Numbered from the stretch's first letter, positions 21,214 through 33,022 are shown. The stretch: DNA of 64,000 nucleotides from Rhynchopus sp. YZ270_cl-10 (GCA_964035575.1 OZ037857.1:868001-932000); one strand, 5' to 3'. Translations and numbers: made by a program. The notes: generated from the letters alone by a model not told the origin.

Positions 21214-21936
21214 TGGGGTGGCGACAGGGGGGGTGTGGAAAAAAATATTCACAAAAAATATTTTCAAATTCTCTCGATCACAAATAATCACAAAAATTCA
21301 CAAAAAATCACGAAAAATCACAAAAAATCACAAAAAATCACAAAAGTGTACCGTTTTGGGCTGCTGCAATTGTGCTGTAATTGTGGTGGAATTGTGTTCA
21401 GTTGTGCTCAGTTGTTCTCAGTTCTGCGTGTAAGTTTCGCTTAAAATTGAACTTTTTCGGCGTGGCTGCATAACCGATTCCCTACCCTGTTTCTACCAGA
21501 TGTCATGCCGTTTTGGGGGGCATTCATGTGTTGTTTGTTGTTGGAAATTTTTGTTTTGTTTTCATTGGTGAAATTTTTAAACATCGGCATTTGCATTTCC
21601 GGAATCCGTCTGGCCAGTGGTGGGGTCAATTTGCCGAAATGGACAAGTTCTCGTTTTTGGTCAATTTCCACAGTATACACAGTTTTCACGGTATACACAG
21701 CATACACAGTGCCAGAGTGGGACAAAAAAAAGCTCATCTCAAAATATGCCGATCACAAAAAATCACAAAAGATCACAAAAGATCACAAAACATCACAAAA
21801 AATCACAAAAAATCGCAAAAAGGTCACAAAAAATCACGACCTGTCGCAAAGAATCACAAAGAAGAAAAATGATTCTTTGTGATTTTTCGTGATTTTTCGT
21901 GACTGCCCAGTTCCGACCCCCCTTGTCGCCACCCCA
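21214..21936. mobile_element. 723-bp non-autonomous inverted-repeat DNA element
   Basis: The ends TGGGGTGGCGACA and TGTCGCCACCCCA are inverted copies. They are flanked by GTTTT on both sides (21209-21213 and 21937-21941), a 5-bp target duplication. The arms carry many short units of the type ATCACAAAAA. The middle (about 21570-21660) holds a core shared with three other elements in this window, followed by a TACACAG-rich stretch. A box near 21453 (GGCGTGGCTGCATAACCGA) recurs at about 30041. There is no coding capacity. Confidence 0.8.
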
Positions 21937-22118
21937 GTTTTCTGTATGAGTTTCAGAGATTTCTTTATCGAGGCAGACTTGAAAGAAAATGAACCATTGG
22001 TTCGTGCACCGCCTCAGCGAAGTGTGGCCATGAGATAATTTTCGGCGCTGCTGACCAGGGAAGACATTGGGAACAGATGGACTGTATTTTTTTTTGTGGA
22101 GCAAAAAAATACAAAAAA

Positions 22119-22248
22119 AAATGGCGCCGCAGGCAAAAAAAAAATTAGGGCACGGTGTAAAAATCTAGCTTTTTACACCACAGAGTCACTCAACGAACCC
22201 TTTTTTGCGAGCAAAAAATGAAAAATGGCGCCGCAGGCAAAAAAAAAT
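22119..22248 (+). repeat. Twin ATGGCGCCGCAGGC repeats
   Basis: Two copies of AAAAATGGCGCCGCAGGC followed by A runs start at about 22119 and 22223. The stretch between them includes a small hairpin (GTGTAAAAATCTAGC / GCTTTTTACACC). Confidence 0.5.
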
Positions 22249-23210
22249 TGAGGTACAGCCTGGATGGTGCGGTCAGCAACCCACTTCCCCAAGGTACTTA
22301 CGTTCAACCACAGGGGGACTTGGTGATGGTGGGGGGCCGTTCTGGATTCGGCACCCCTCCCCCCCTTTTTTTTCCCTCCCCAAAAACTGGTTATTTTGCA
22401 TGAGCGGTCTCATCCAGACACGTGGTATTTTTTCTCGGGCTCCTCTGAGCCCCTGTGAACCCCTAAAACGCAGTAGAGACGGCGGGAAAAAAAGTGCGGG
22501 AAAAAAATTTATTTTCCCAAATCTGGGGACGGGGACCGGATTTAGAAAAAGGCCTGGTGTTAAGCAGTTTTTTTTTTTTTTTTTAAATTTTAACCCAAGC
22601 CGGTTTTTGGACCCACTTTTGAGTTTTTTGGTTTTTGAGGCTCTCCAGCCGGTAAAGGGACATCGCAGTATCCCCCTATCAGGTAGCCCTTTCAAATGAC
22701 CCACGACATTCAACCAAGTTTTCAAAAGCAAAAATTCAAGCATGTCTGAATGGCAGCTACACTAAACCAATAGATTATCAGAAAAGCAAAAAGCAAAAAA
22801 AAATGTCACGCCCACTTCGGTAGGTTGCAGTGAAAAAAAAAGTAAGCCACGTTCTGCAAAAAATGAACAATCATGTTGTGATGCCTTTGTCTATGACTAC
22901 ACTCACGGCAAATCCTAGTAATATGTGCATGCTGGAAGGAGTGGAAAATAAATTACTCAACCCGATCCGTATTCTAAACTCATATTGTCCCCCCAAACCC
23001 CCTCAGGGCAAAAAAAGGGCAATTTTTTTTTGTATTGCATTCTGTCTGATATTTTGTCCATTTTTACTTTAAATTGAGAACAAAGGGTACCGAAGCTCGG
23101 TTTTTGGTTTACCCGATAAATCAAGCGAAGCTAGATCCCTCCCCCAGATAATAATACTTTACTACAACAATACTATTCAAAAAAAAAAAAATATTTATCA
23201 AAAAACCCCA

Positions 23211-23250
23211 GATAAGCACACGAGAGAGTCGTATTCATCTTTCAATTTTT
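23211..23250 (+). repeat. Directional motif class B
   Basis: AAGCACACGAGAGAGTC then GTATTCATCTTTCAATTTTTC, directly after CCCCAG. Confidence 0.55.
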
Positions 23251-24340
23251 CGTATTTTATTTTGAAGAGTTGTTTTGTGGTTTTAACCCCTGACTCAACC
23301 ATGACTCACCTTCCTCCGTGGATACCCTGGTTTTTAAGCCTTTTAATCGGCACCCCCTGGGTCACAAAGGGTTAAGTTTTGCATACAAAGATATAATAAT
23401 ATCTGGGCATAAATCAAAATAAAGAAATATCTTTACAACGAAAACCCCCCCCCAAAAAAAAGAATTTTGTCACCATTCTCGCTATCATCTTGTTTAAATT
23501 TGCCGCTTTTTTTTGTTCTTGCACCATTCTGACCAAAAAAAAACAAATCTTTTTTTTTTTTTTCAAGGGAAGTGACATGGTGGAAGATGACCACACTAGC
23601 ACATTTTTTTTTTTTTTTTTTAATATTGTCCACGCTTAACAAAACAAAAGAAAAAACCGCACCCAGAAAGCATATGTATTGACAGATATCCACAACAGCA
23701 AAGTACGACGCTCTTCTCGGAACGAGGGTCTAATTTATTGTCCTCTTTTGATTGCGTCTTTTTTCCACCCCATTTTTTCCCCCCCTCCCACAAAAAAAAT
23801 GTTGAAATTGTGATGAAAAATGTGTCTTTTTTCTTTTTTTTAAAAGGACTGAAGTGGTCTCCACGAGAAATGGTACATTATCCAGAAGGATGTAAACACA
23901 TTTTATGACATTGTAGTTAGATACGCTTGCTTGTACCTACCCTCCCTCCCATCTCCACACGCTTCCTTTCTTGAGAGGCGTCACATTCTTTTCTTTTCTT
24001 TTTTTTATGCCACGTCCCTCCCCTTTCCTGCGCCCCTCTTAGTTCATATCAAATATCAAGTTCATCACGTCCGTAAGGAGTTTTTACATACCAAACATTA
24101 GCAAGAGGTAGAATCGACGGAAGGTGGGCTTGTTTTCATTTTATTATTCACGTGTCACATCCGATCAGATTCTACTTTTTTTTTTTTTATATTGCTTTTT
24201 CTTTATATTCAGGGGATATTAGTAGTTTGAAGTTTTGGACAAAAAGCCGGTGTGTGCCAAAAAAGCCGGTGTGAGGCAATTTTTTCCCCCCACACATTTT
24301 TGACAGAGACATCCACAACTCTTTCCCCTCTGCCACCATA

Positions 24341-24510
24341 TATGGCACCAAAACTTTTCTGGCGAAGCCGCGGTGCGCAACATTTCAAAAATTGTGACAT
24401 AAAATTGCACGCTTTTATAGCCAAACTATGACATAGGTAGGGTAGAGCTGTGGGCTGCCGCTCGTAATTTTTAGCTGCGCCGCAGGCGCACCGTACGCTA
24501 CTTTTTTGTG
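24341..24510 (+). repeat. Dispersed repeat R1, copy 2 (long form)
   Basis: TGGCGAAGCCGCGG, GCGCAACATTTCAAAAATTG and GCCAAACTATG are followed by GCGCCGCAGGCGCACC and TACGCTACTTTTTT. The copy at 25605-25770 has the same order and spacing. Confidence 0.7.
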
Positions 24511-24534
24511 AGAGTTGCTAACATCTATTTCTTT

Positions 24535-24578
24535 AAGGTGACTAATCACGAGAGGCTTGGGTTCATCTTATAAACGTT
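24535..24578 (+). repeat. Directional motif class A
   Basis: AAG|GTGACTAATCACGAGAGG, then CTTGGGTTCATCTTATAAAC. It is preceded by the pyrimidine stretch ATTTCTTT. Confidence 0.65.
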
Positions 24579-24838
24579 GAAATTTCTTTTGATTTAACGG
24601 ACCGACACACCGGCATACTAATGTCCCCTGTCTATATTTGCATAGTAGAACGAGCCAGCATGTATTTATGGTGCTTTCGGAAGTCGGTCAACGACCTGTC
24701 AGCGACGTGTCACGACCTGTCGGTGACCTGTCGGCGACCTGTCAATATCAGGGTGTGTGTATAGAGTCCCTGTGTCAGCGACCTGTCAATACCGACCCCT
24801 CCCGGATCACCAATTTAGTTTTTTTTTTAAAATGAATC

Positions 24839-25325
24839 TGGTGCTTCCCGGGGGGTGTGCATTTCACAAATTTTCACAAAATGTGACAAGTTTTCACAAA
24901 TTTTCACCACACGAAAACTGCTACAAAATTGTGAAGGCTGGCGAAAAGTGGTGAAAAAATGTGAAAAAATGTGAAAAGTTGTGAATAGTTGTGAAAAGTT
25001 GTGAATTGATTTTTTTTTTGTGAGTGCTTTTTTTTTGGGCGGGTGGTGACCCACCCATTGAGGGGCACGCTGGGATTCACAAGATAGAACGTGATGTGGT
25101 GTACCAGTGTACCTGTGTACTGTGTGATGTGCGGAAATGACGAGAACTTGTCCATTTCGGCAAATTGACCCCACCACTGGCCGGACGGATTCCGGAAATG
25201 CAAATGCCGGCGTTTAAAAGCTTCACCAACGAGAGAAAAAAGGGTAGTGAAAAGTTGTGAATAGTTGTGAAAAGTTGTGAATTGAATTGAAAATTTGTGA
25301 AATGCATACCCCCCGGGAAGCACCA
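24839..25325. mobile_element. 487-bp MITE, TGGTGCTTCCC family, copy 1
   Basis: Terminal inverted repeats of about 37 bp begin TGGTGCTTCCCGGGGGGT and have one mismatch between the ends. GAATC flanks both sides (24834-24838 and 25326-25330), a 5-bp target duplication. Subterminal units GTTGTGAAAA occur near both ends. The shared core lies in reverse orientation at about 25135-25225. A second copy is at 48083-48570. Non-coding. Confidence 0.9.
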
Positions 25326-25604
25326 GAATCAGGGTTTTTTCTAGGATTTTTTTTTTCAGATCTGGGGGGGGGACGCAAAAAAACCACCCAAAAAATTTTT
25401 TTTTTCGCAGGTGCAAGCAGGGTTTCCGCTTATCTTCATGGAAATTTTTTCCAAAACCGTGAAGATATGTCCAAAAAGGGGTCTATAGTTTTCGCGCTCC
25501 GCGCAAAAAAGCCCGTTCATTTCACGTAAATACGTGATAACGTGGGATGGTAACGAACATCAAGAACCAAACCAACCCTTTTTCTCATGTTCCACATCCT
25601 ACGG

Positions 25605-25770
25605 AGTCATGATATCAGAACTTTCTGGCGAAGCCACGGTACGCAACATTTCAAAAAATTGTGACCTAAAATTGAACATTTGTACGGCCAAACTATGGTA
25701 GAGGGCTGTGGTATTCCGCTCATAAGTTTTGAGTTGCGCCGCAGGCGCACGGTACGCTACTTTTTTATTT
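25605..25770 (+). repeat. Dispersed repeat R1, copy 3 (long form)
   Basis: TGGCGAAGCCACGG, ACGCAACATTTCAAAAAATT and GCCAAACTATGG, then GCGCCGCAGGCGCACGG and TACGCTACTTTTTT. It is closest to the copy at 24341-24510. Confidence 0.7.
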
Positions 25771-25888
25771 TTGCCGATCCCTTATTCTCACTCTTTTGTT
25801 CGGTCCGTCAAATGGTGCAAAGGTTGAGTGAATTGGGGGCACGGTCTGAAACTTCACCTCGCTATATCCTCTTCACAATGATGCCAGA

Positions 25889-25923
25889 AAGGGGATAAGA
25901 CGCGCTTCGCGTCTTATCCCCTT
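25889..25923. repeat. Perfect 16-bp-arm hairpin
   Basis: AAGGGGATAAGACGCG and its exact inverse are separated by CTT. No T run follows immediately, so it is not a simple Pol III or bacterial-type terminator. Its role is unknown. Confidence 0.7.
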
Positions 25924-27488
25924 CCTGCCTCCCCTTTTTTTTTCTGGTGCGGGTTACGTACGTTGTGTCCCAAATGGGGGTCTGTGCGGGTGACCCCCAA
26001 CCACCCCCCTCACATCCTTTTTTCCCAAGTCAAAATGCGTCCCCCCCCGGGGGGGGACGCGTTTCCCCCAAAAATCTGGGGGGGGACGCCGTCCCCCCCC
26101 GCTCCCCCTAGAAAAAACCCTGTGAATTTGTTAGTTTTTATTATTGAAGCGCAAAATGCCGGTAGACCGTAGTCTTTTTAGACTTTTTTTTTAAAGAGTA
26201 GCTTTGCTTTCTTTTCGTGCTTGCGTCCGTAGAGGCGTTATTGCACTTGAATCTTCGTTTATTTTTTTCCCCTCCCCTTTCCCCCCTCCCTCCCCGTCTC
26301 TTTCTCCATAGTTGTAACGATGGGTGTATCGGCACGTAAATATCTTTCCGCATTCACGACGAATCCTTTTTTCTTAAACTAATGCCACTATGCAGGCTAC
26401 ATGAAGAGCTGTCTGTGCCGTGTGTTTCCTCTTCCAGAGCGTGACCTACCGGCAGTTAATGTGACATTGATTGGTGTGGTATTTCGGCAAGATTTGCGCA
26501 ACCCAGTGCAGTCTGTTCAAGAGAGATGCTTAGTCAGAGTGTCTCCATTTTTGCAAGGAGAAGGGCACACCCTCTCCACATTTTTATTTACTACTTTTAA
26601 CTATGTTGCAGACATCTGCAGGCTCATTCATCATTTCCCCCCTTTTTTTTAATTTCTTTTTTCTTTTTGCGCTCGTTTCACTTGCCTTTGGAAGGTTATG
26701 AAAGATAGCGGCGCTGGCAAATATACTACATTTTAAGTGCACGCATCCATAGCGATTCACGATTATGCCCACACGGATGTATGGACATATCTTACAAGCT
26801 TCCTGTGAGTGTCTCAGTGTTATCACCCCCGGTGAATATTACGGCACAGCCGTGGGTCCCTCAGGAGCGTTAGCACTTTAAAAAGACGACGTGGGCTCAG
26901 AGAGTAATATGCCCCAATGGCGGTGTAATGTCTCTGAGGATGTGTTCCGCAGTCGTATATCATCAGCAATTTGAGTCGTTGCAACACATTTAAGGGATTT
27001 TCTTTGTGTACTGCTGCAAAACATTTTTTTTTTCTCTTTTGAAACTATTACTGCTTTAAGGGTTTCTCCTCATTTGACAGGGGAGATTCTTCCTATTTTC
27101 CTTCATGAAATTTATCACGAAAAAATGGACCTGGGTGACGTTCACCTAGTGCGGCTATTCCCCGTAAGGGGTCATGGGTGGCAGGGCTATGTTGAGAAAG
27201 GAAGGAACAGTTCTCCACCCAGATTTTATTTTATTTTTATGCACAGTGCATTCTTCTCTTCTCTCTGCTCCACCCTCCCCGTCCCCTTCCCCCGCTTTCT
27301 CTATCCAGTTTCAGCATTTTTTTTCCCTGTGCTTTTTTTCTCTCTTCCCCTGATATATTGTCCCCTTTTTTGCAACGCATGAAACCCTCCTGTGACGCAA
27401 ATATATAGTTAACCCCCATTTCCCTAGGTAAATAAAGCAAGCAAAAAAAAAGTACCGTTTCCACAACTCAACACCACACTTTTTAGTA

Positions 27489-27520
27489 AGGTGACTAAGC
27501 ACGTTAGACTCATCTTAATG
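27489..27520 (+). repeat. Directional motif class A (shortened)
   Basis: TAAG|GTGACTAAGCACG, then TTAGACTCATCTTAATG. The central GAGAGGC is missing. It lies about 75 bp before the large element at 27594. Confidence 0.5.
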
Positions 27521-29736
27521 TTTCTCCTTTTACTCTCTAATCTAATAATTAAAAAAATGTGTGGGATGTTCTGTCCAGCAAAAAACGGCCAAATACACGG
27601 TGATGATGTTACTAGGGTTTTTGGTGTTATGACATGCTTCATAACATGTTATATTATAACATGTTATATAACATGCTTGAGCATGTCATATAACATGCTA
27701 AGCATGTCACATGACATGCTTGAGCATGTCATACACGGTGCGCTGGTCAGAGGTCTGACCAGGTACCTGGTCACGTTTACCCAGGTAAGTACCCAGGCGC
27801 CCAGGTGACCAGGTACCCAGGTACACGGCACACTGTGTGCAAGGAAAAAAGTCGTGAAAGAGCAACCACAGCTCCACATGACAAACACAAAAGTGTCCAG
27901 TCACGTGGGGCATTCATGCACTGAGGAGATAATGATCCAACAATTTACAAGAAAGATTACTTAACCTACTGCTGGAAATTGCCAGGTCGTAGTAACACAC
28001 AAAGTGTGCCTCCGTTCGGGAAGACCGGATATTCTAGAGACCAAAAAGGCCTCTTCCGCTAGTCAAGGTATAACCGAGTGAACGGCCCAAGACCCCCGTG
28101 GAGAAGTTAAATGTTGTAATGCTATCAAGTAGAAACTGCGACCACTGTCTTACCCTCCTCAATACATGGTGGAAGATGTCTTTCACAACAAATATCCTGT
28201 ACCCAGGTACCCATATTCCCAGACCCACGCAGTACCACGTCGCAGTACTACGCAAAATTTACCGCCAGACCCTGTCTTCGTGCACCTTAAGTACAACGCC
28301 GCAGACAGGCCAAACATGCGTTGGACTCAGAGGAATGCCTGCTGTGCAGTGTATCAAACATGAGAACCAACTCCCAGCAACAAGGGGCGCCTTTTGGCGG
28401 GCGTTGTTGAGGGTGTTTGGGGTGCAAAGTTTTCCACAATTTTGATGCGCGGGTACAGAAGTGTTGTCTTGTTATTTCATCTCTAGGAATGTAAATGTCA
28501 ATCGCGTTTAACTACCACTAGGGCTTGTTCAGTGAACCCACGAGGGGTCGAAGGGGGTTGGTTATCCCGTATCTATCAAAGGTTGTGTCGACCAGGCGAA
28601 TCCACTATGTTACGCTGTACGTTGTTAAATCCGAAGAAATAACGCTTTAGCAGCCGCAGGAAGTTTGTTAAAAAGAGTGCCTCACGCTACACAAACCACC
28701 ACCCGCGATTGACTTAGATGTTATAACAAAGAGAATTCAGAACAAAACAACACCCTGCCCCATACACACCAAATTGTCATGCTTCAAGAGCATGCCTGGG
28801 CCAAAATTACTGTTGACAAAAAAGGCAACAAGACCACCCACAAGGAGTGTGAAATGTGCACTGGTTTTCTGGGGGAACGCAATATTTTCTTGTGTCTAGT
28901 CCTCCGAAGCAGAGGACAGACTTTCCCGAAGGTTTCCAAAGTCGAATTTCTTGCACTAGCTATGCTCCCTGGGGTAAATGGCAATAGCAGTGACCGACAA
29001 AATGTTCCCACCCCCCAGGTCTTCGTCCACAAACCCAGAATAGATTGATGTGGGTGAAGCCTTTCGGATTTTGAGTTGTTGATAGAATGTCGAAGAGCGG
29101 CGAAACTTCTCATCGCAATCACGGATGCAGTTCAGATTTCACGATCCTGTAATGAGTGTAAATGTGGGGTGCACTAATGGTTCCCAAGCGAAGCGAGGGG
29201 ACCATGTATAAGTATTTACCGAGCGAAGTGAGGTGAATATTATGTGCAGCAGGTAACGAGCACGCCTGCAGAAGTTAAAAAACGGCTGCCATATGACAAG
29301 AAATACGTAAGTTTATTCCGATTACACAAAGTAGGGGTAGTCTACAAGCACCAGCCAAAAAAGAGTGAGATGGGTGATCAGGGAAAACAAACACCACCAC
29401 ACAACAACTTGACAACCACTAAAGGAATGAATCTACACTAGTGCCTGACAGTTAAACATATTTACATACCTTGTCTTCATCGTAACCTGCGCCTTCGCTG
29501 CTGTCAAGGTGCCTTCTCTGGGTACAGTACCCAGTGTCCAGTACAGAAAAAAATTCGTCTAAAAATCGAGTACGCAAAACCACATTTTAGACCCCTACAG
29601 AGGCGCAAAAGTGCCAAATTTTGCTTTTTATGGCCTCAAATCGTCAAAATTAGTTACTACAGTACACGGGGTATGACCGTATTTTGGTTGAAATTTTGAC
29701 TTGAATTTTTTTTTTCAACATTTGCCCAGTCTGAGG

Positions 29737-30919
29737 TTTTCTGGGGTGTCCCGGGCACGGCGTAATTCAGGTGTGTATGGGGTGTAATGGGGTGTAATGG
29801 AGTGTAATGGAGGGAATTTAAACTTTTTGCTTTTTTTGCGTTTTCCCCCCGTTTTTTCAACACGAAAAGTCCAAAAAAGGTGACAACAAAATTTTTTTTG
29901 GCGAGTGGAGCAAAAAAAAATTTGCCTGGCTGACCATTGCCGAAGGAATTTTGCACTTTTGACCACCACAGATTACACGTTGTTTTACGATTTTTTCTAT
30001 GCACTTATGCGTACAGTGCCACCGGTGTTAAATTTTTACTGGCGTGGCTACATAACCGAGTCCCCATGTTTCTACCGTGTTTCTACACAGTACACAGTAC
30101 ACACAGTACACAGTACACAGTACACAGTACACAGTACACAGTACACAGTACACAGTACACAGTACACACAGTACACAGTACACAGTACACAGTACACAGT
30201 ACACAGTACACAGTACACAGTACACAGTACACAGTACACAGTACACAGTACACAGTACACAGTACACAGTACACAGTACACAGTACACAGTACACAGTAC
30301 ACAGTACACAGTACACAGTACACAGTACACAGTACACAGTACACAGTACACAGTACACAGTACACAGTACACAGTACACAGTACACAGTACACAGTACAC
30401 AGTACACAGTACACAGTACACAGTACACAGTACACAGTACACAGTACACAGTACACAGTACACAGTACACAGTACACAGTACACAGTACACAGTACACAG
30501 TACACAGTACACAGCACTGTACAAGGCAAAAATGACCAAAACAGCTGATGTTTTGGCCGAATGCCACCCTATCAGGAATATTTTCATGTATTCACACATA
30601 TTTTTTCTGGCCTCAATACCCCCAAACTACACGATTTTCGGTTCCGGAAAATTTTTGGAGCACCAAATATCGCGAAAATTTTCAATTTTTTTGATGTCGT
30701 CCGCACATCCCTTTAGTAAAGACCAAAACACCAAGCGTTGTAATTCATGTGTAATGGGGTGTAATGGGGCGTAATGGGGTGAAAGTGGGTGAAAGTGGGT
30801 GTAATGGGGTGTAATGGGGTGTAATGGGGTGAAAGTGGGTGTAATTCGGTGAAATGGGGTGAAATGGGGTGAAAGTGTGCGTAAGTGGGTGTTAGTGTGG
30901 TACCGCCGGGACACCCCAA
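29737..30919. mobile_element. Possible nested inverted-repeat element around the heptamer array
   Basis: TGGGGTGTCCCGG on the left and CCGGGACACCCCA on the right are inverted copies. Just inside each lies a run of GTGTAATGGG units, in the same orientation on both sides. No clean target duplication is seen, so the borders are tentative. Confidence 0.45.
30083..30515. repeat. Heptamer minisatellite (TACACAG)n, about 61 copies
   Basis: A 433-bp tract of TACACAG units broken by two extra AC insertions near 30104 and 30169. The period of 7 is not a multiple of 3, which creates long but meaningless open frames in several registers on both strands. Confidence 0.95.
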
Positions 30920-31228
30920 ATTTTCTTTGGATTTTTTGGGCCATTTTATGACCTACCATGGCCAGTTTGAGCGCGCGGTTGAGTACCAAAAACGTTAAGC
31001 ATAACATGCTCAGCATGTCATATAACATGTTAAATGACATGCTAAGCATGTTATATAACATGCTTAGCATGTCATATAACATGCTCAAGCATGTTATGTT
31101 TAAAGCATGTCATGAAGCATGTCACATAACATGTTATATGACCAAAAACCCTAGTAACATCATCACCGTGTAGCAGACAAATTCCCCCCCCCCCCCCCCA
31201 TTCCAAACCCACCCCCCTTTTTTTTTTC

Positions 31229-31278
31229 AAGGTGAAACAATGTGAGGCTTATGCTTGGGTTCATCTTACCAACTTTTC
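31229..31278 (+). repeat. Directional motif class A
   Basis: CAAG|GTGAAACAATGTGAGGC, then GGGTTCATCTTACCAAC. It is preceded by CCCCCC and a T run. Confidence 0.55.
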
Positions 31279-31362
31279 TCTTTTCTTTGGAGTGCCTTTC
31301 CGGCTTTTTTTTTAAAAATCTGTTTCGTTTTTAGTTCCAACATTCGATGCTGTCCCTGTTGA

Positions 31363-31400
31363 GATATGTGTGCACAAGAGGCACATTCATCTTTCAAATT
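31363..31400 (+). repeat. Directional motif class B
   Basis: TATGTGTGCACAAGAGGC, then ACATTCATCTTTCAAATTTTC, just after TTGAG. Confidence 0.6.
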
Positions 31401-31694
31401 TTCTATGTGTTTGGTTTTTCTTCTTCCTGGTGGTGTTCAGGAGAAACAAAAAAATACCTTTCTAGTTTAGTCCTATGTTAGCTCCATGCGAAAGGGTATG
31501 TTGTGTTATGTCCATACGTGAATGAAGGAGAGTGGAAAGGGGCATGGTAATATACCAAGATCCAAAAAAAAAAAAAAAGCCCCAATCTGGCTCCCCAGCA
31601 AAGAACGAAAAATGGCAACGAAGGTTGCACCTCTCAGTTTTTTTTTTTCAAAAAATACGTGTTCATCAGCGGTTACTTAACAGCGTTTTGTATA

Positions 31695-31740
31695 GTGGAG
31701 TTCATCCTCGGGTGTCTGCACTAATACAACCAAGTTTTCA
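31695..31740 (+). repeat. Directional motif class C, copy 2
   Basis: TGGAGTTCATCCTCGGGTGT, then CTGCACTAATACAACCAAG, directly after TATAG. It is close to 12400 and 48851. Confidence 0.65.
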
Positions 31741-32082
31741 AATAAAATAAAGCTCATTCTTTACTCTCTCTATCTCTCTCTCTCACCCACACTCTCGTTT
31801 CTCAAGATTTTTTTTTATTGTTTCGTGCTGTCAAGATAACTCCAGGGGGGGAAATCAGTGGGGTAGGTAAATCTTTGGTCGAATCTCATTTTCCAGACCA
31901 GGTCCAGAAGCACCTCTCAGGGCCCGCAAACCCGTAAAAACTTTGCAAATATTGCATAATTTGATTTCTAGTGTGTGTGTTTGTGCATACATTTGAGTAG
32001 AACTCCTTTGCGGCGGACCTCTGTTCAATCCAAGAACCATGTGGCAAAGGGAACGTGGTCAATAAAACACAAAGGTTTTTTC

Positions 32083-32185
32083 GGTCTCAAAGAGGTTTCC
32101 TCTTGGCCAGGTAGTCAGTGGGAGCGTATTGCAGTAATAAAAATATCAGAATATTTATTACACACTTTACGCACAAACAAAACCC
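32083..32185 (+). repeat. Dispersed repeat R2, copy 2
   Basis: The plus-strand counterpart of 19480-19585. The best-conserved block is CCAGGTAGTCAGTGGGAGCG. Confidence 0.65.
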
Positions 32186-33022
32186 AATTGAGGATTATTT
32201 TTTTGGACGGTGCCTCATCCTGTGTTCCTTTCAAATATCCAGTATAACACCAAGATTAAGGAACCCCCCCTGGAGCCCCCCAGTGAGTTGGACACAGACT
32301 CATTCAGTGTACACTCAACGAATCGTGGCCGTGTTCCACAAAAAGAAACGCGACTGATTCTTGTTAAATAGTTATTTTTTTTATATACCTGCAAGCGTAG
32401 CTTAAAAGAGAAATAGTTCCTTCGATACAGTCGCCAATGACCATGCCAAGGGTAATTGAGCAATCAACGAAAATACCTTTTTTCCTTTTACTTATCAGAG
32501 TTACTATTTTCTTCTTATTTTGGAAAGGGAGATACGATCTCTCAAGCCTCCCAGAATCATTTTATAGGAGGAGGGGTGATGGGGTGTAAGCCTGTACGCT
32601 TACACCGTGTGTCTGTAGGTTGCTACAACGCGATTTCTTCAAATAACCCTGTCTCCCCCCCTTTTTTTTGCACACAACTTTTTTATGTTCAGAGGAATGA
32701 ATTTTTGCAATAAATACTTAAATAAAGGACCTTTTATGACACCATTGCCACACAGACTGCATGGCAAAAAGACAAAAATAAAAACAAAAAAACAACAAAA
32801 AAAACAACAAAAACAAAACAAAACAAAAACATAACATAAACAGAATTAAATAGTCCCCCTACAGCCCTCACCCTTCATTTTTACTTCTGTTTTTGATGAC
32901 CAACGATCAGAGTTTGCCAACTTTCCCTTCTGACTGCAGTTCTTCATATTACCACCACAGACACCACACATTTCCCCTCTCCCCTCCCCTCCTTTCCCTT
33001 TATATGATTTATAGCTGTTGAC

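Larger units (their letters stand above)
21937..24838. other. Gene-free region, part 2
   Basis: No gene is supported. The region holds twin short repeats containing ATGGCGCCGCAGGC (about 22119-22143 and 22224-22248), many homopolymer A and T runs, a class B motif at 23211, dispersed repeat R1 at 24341 and a class A motif at 24535. A run of near-repeats of CGACCTGTC(A/G) lies at 24685-24790. Confidence 0.6.
25326..27593. other. Gene-free region, part 3
   Basis: No gene is supported. An ATG-initiated 83-codon frame at 26401-26652 is too weak to call. The stretch has repeat R1 at 25605, a perfect hairpin at 25889-25923, a G/C-homopolymer patch at 26040-26110 and a class A motif at 27489. Confidence 0.55.
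27594..31172. mobile_element. 3.58-kb DNA-transposon-like element with 32-bp perfect inverted ends
   Basis: Bases 27594-27625 and 31141-31172 are exact inverted copies (TACACGGTGATGATGTTACT and onward). Inside each end lie about 130 bp of palindromic units built on ACATGCT, AGCATGT and ATAACATG. The interior has only broken coding-like patches. One at 28098-28445 (e.g. NAADRPNMRWTQRNACC in one frame) and one at 28779-29048 (KKGNKTTHKECEMC) could be transposase remnants; I cannot name a family. No clear target duplication is visible (left flank CCAAA, right flank GCAGA). It carries a heptamer minisatellite and a possible nested element. Confidence 0.65.

Noticed and set aside
24890-25283. CRISPR-like look of the GTTGTGAAAA repeats
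   Set aside because: Units are too short, have no regular spacers, and lie inside an inverted-repeat element of a eukaryotic genome.
26401-26652. 83-codon frame as a small gene
   Set aside because: No domain, no signal peptide and flanks of similar composition; it could be chance.
29905-30774. Long open frames of STQYTVH-type repeats on both strands
   Set aside because: They are translations of the (TACACAG)n heptamer array; period 7 leaves several frames open without coding meaning.
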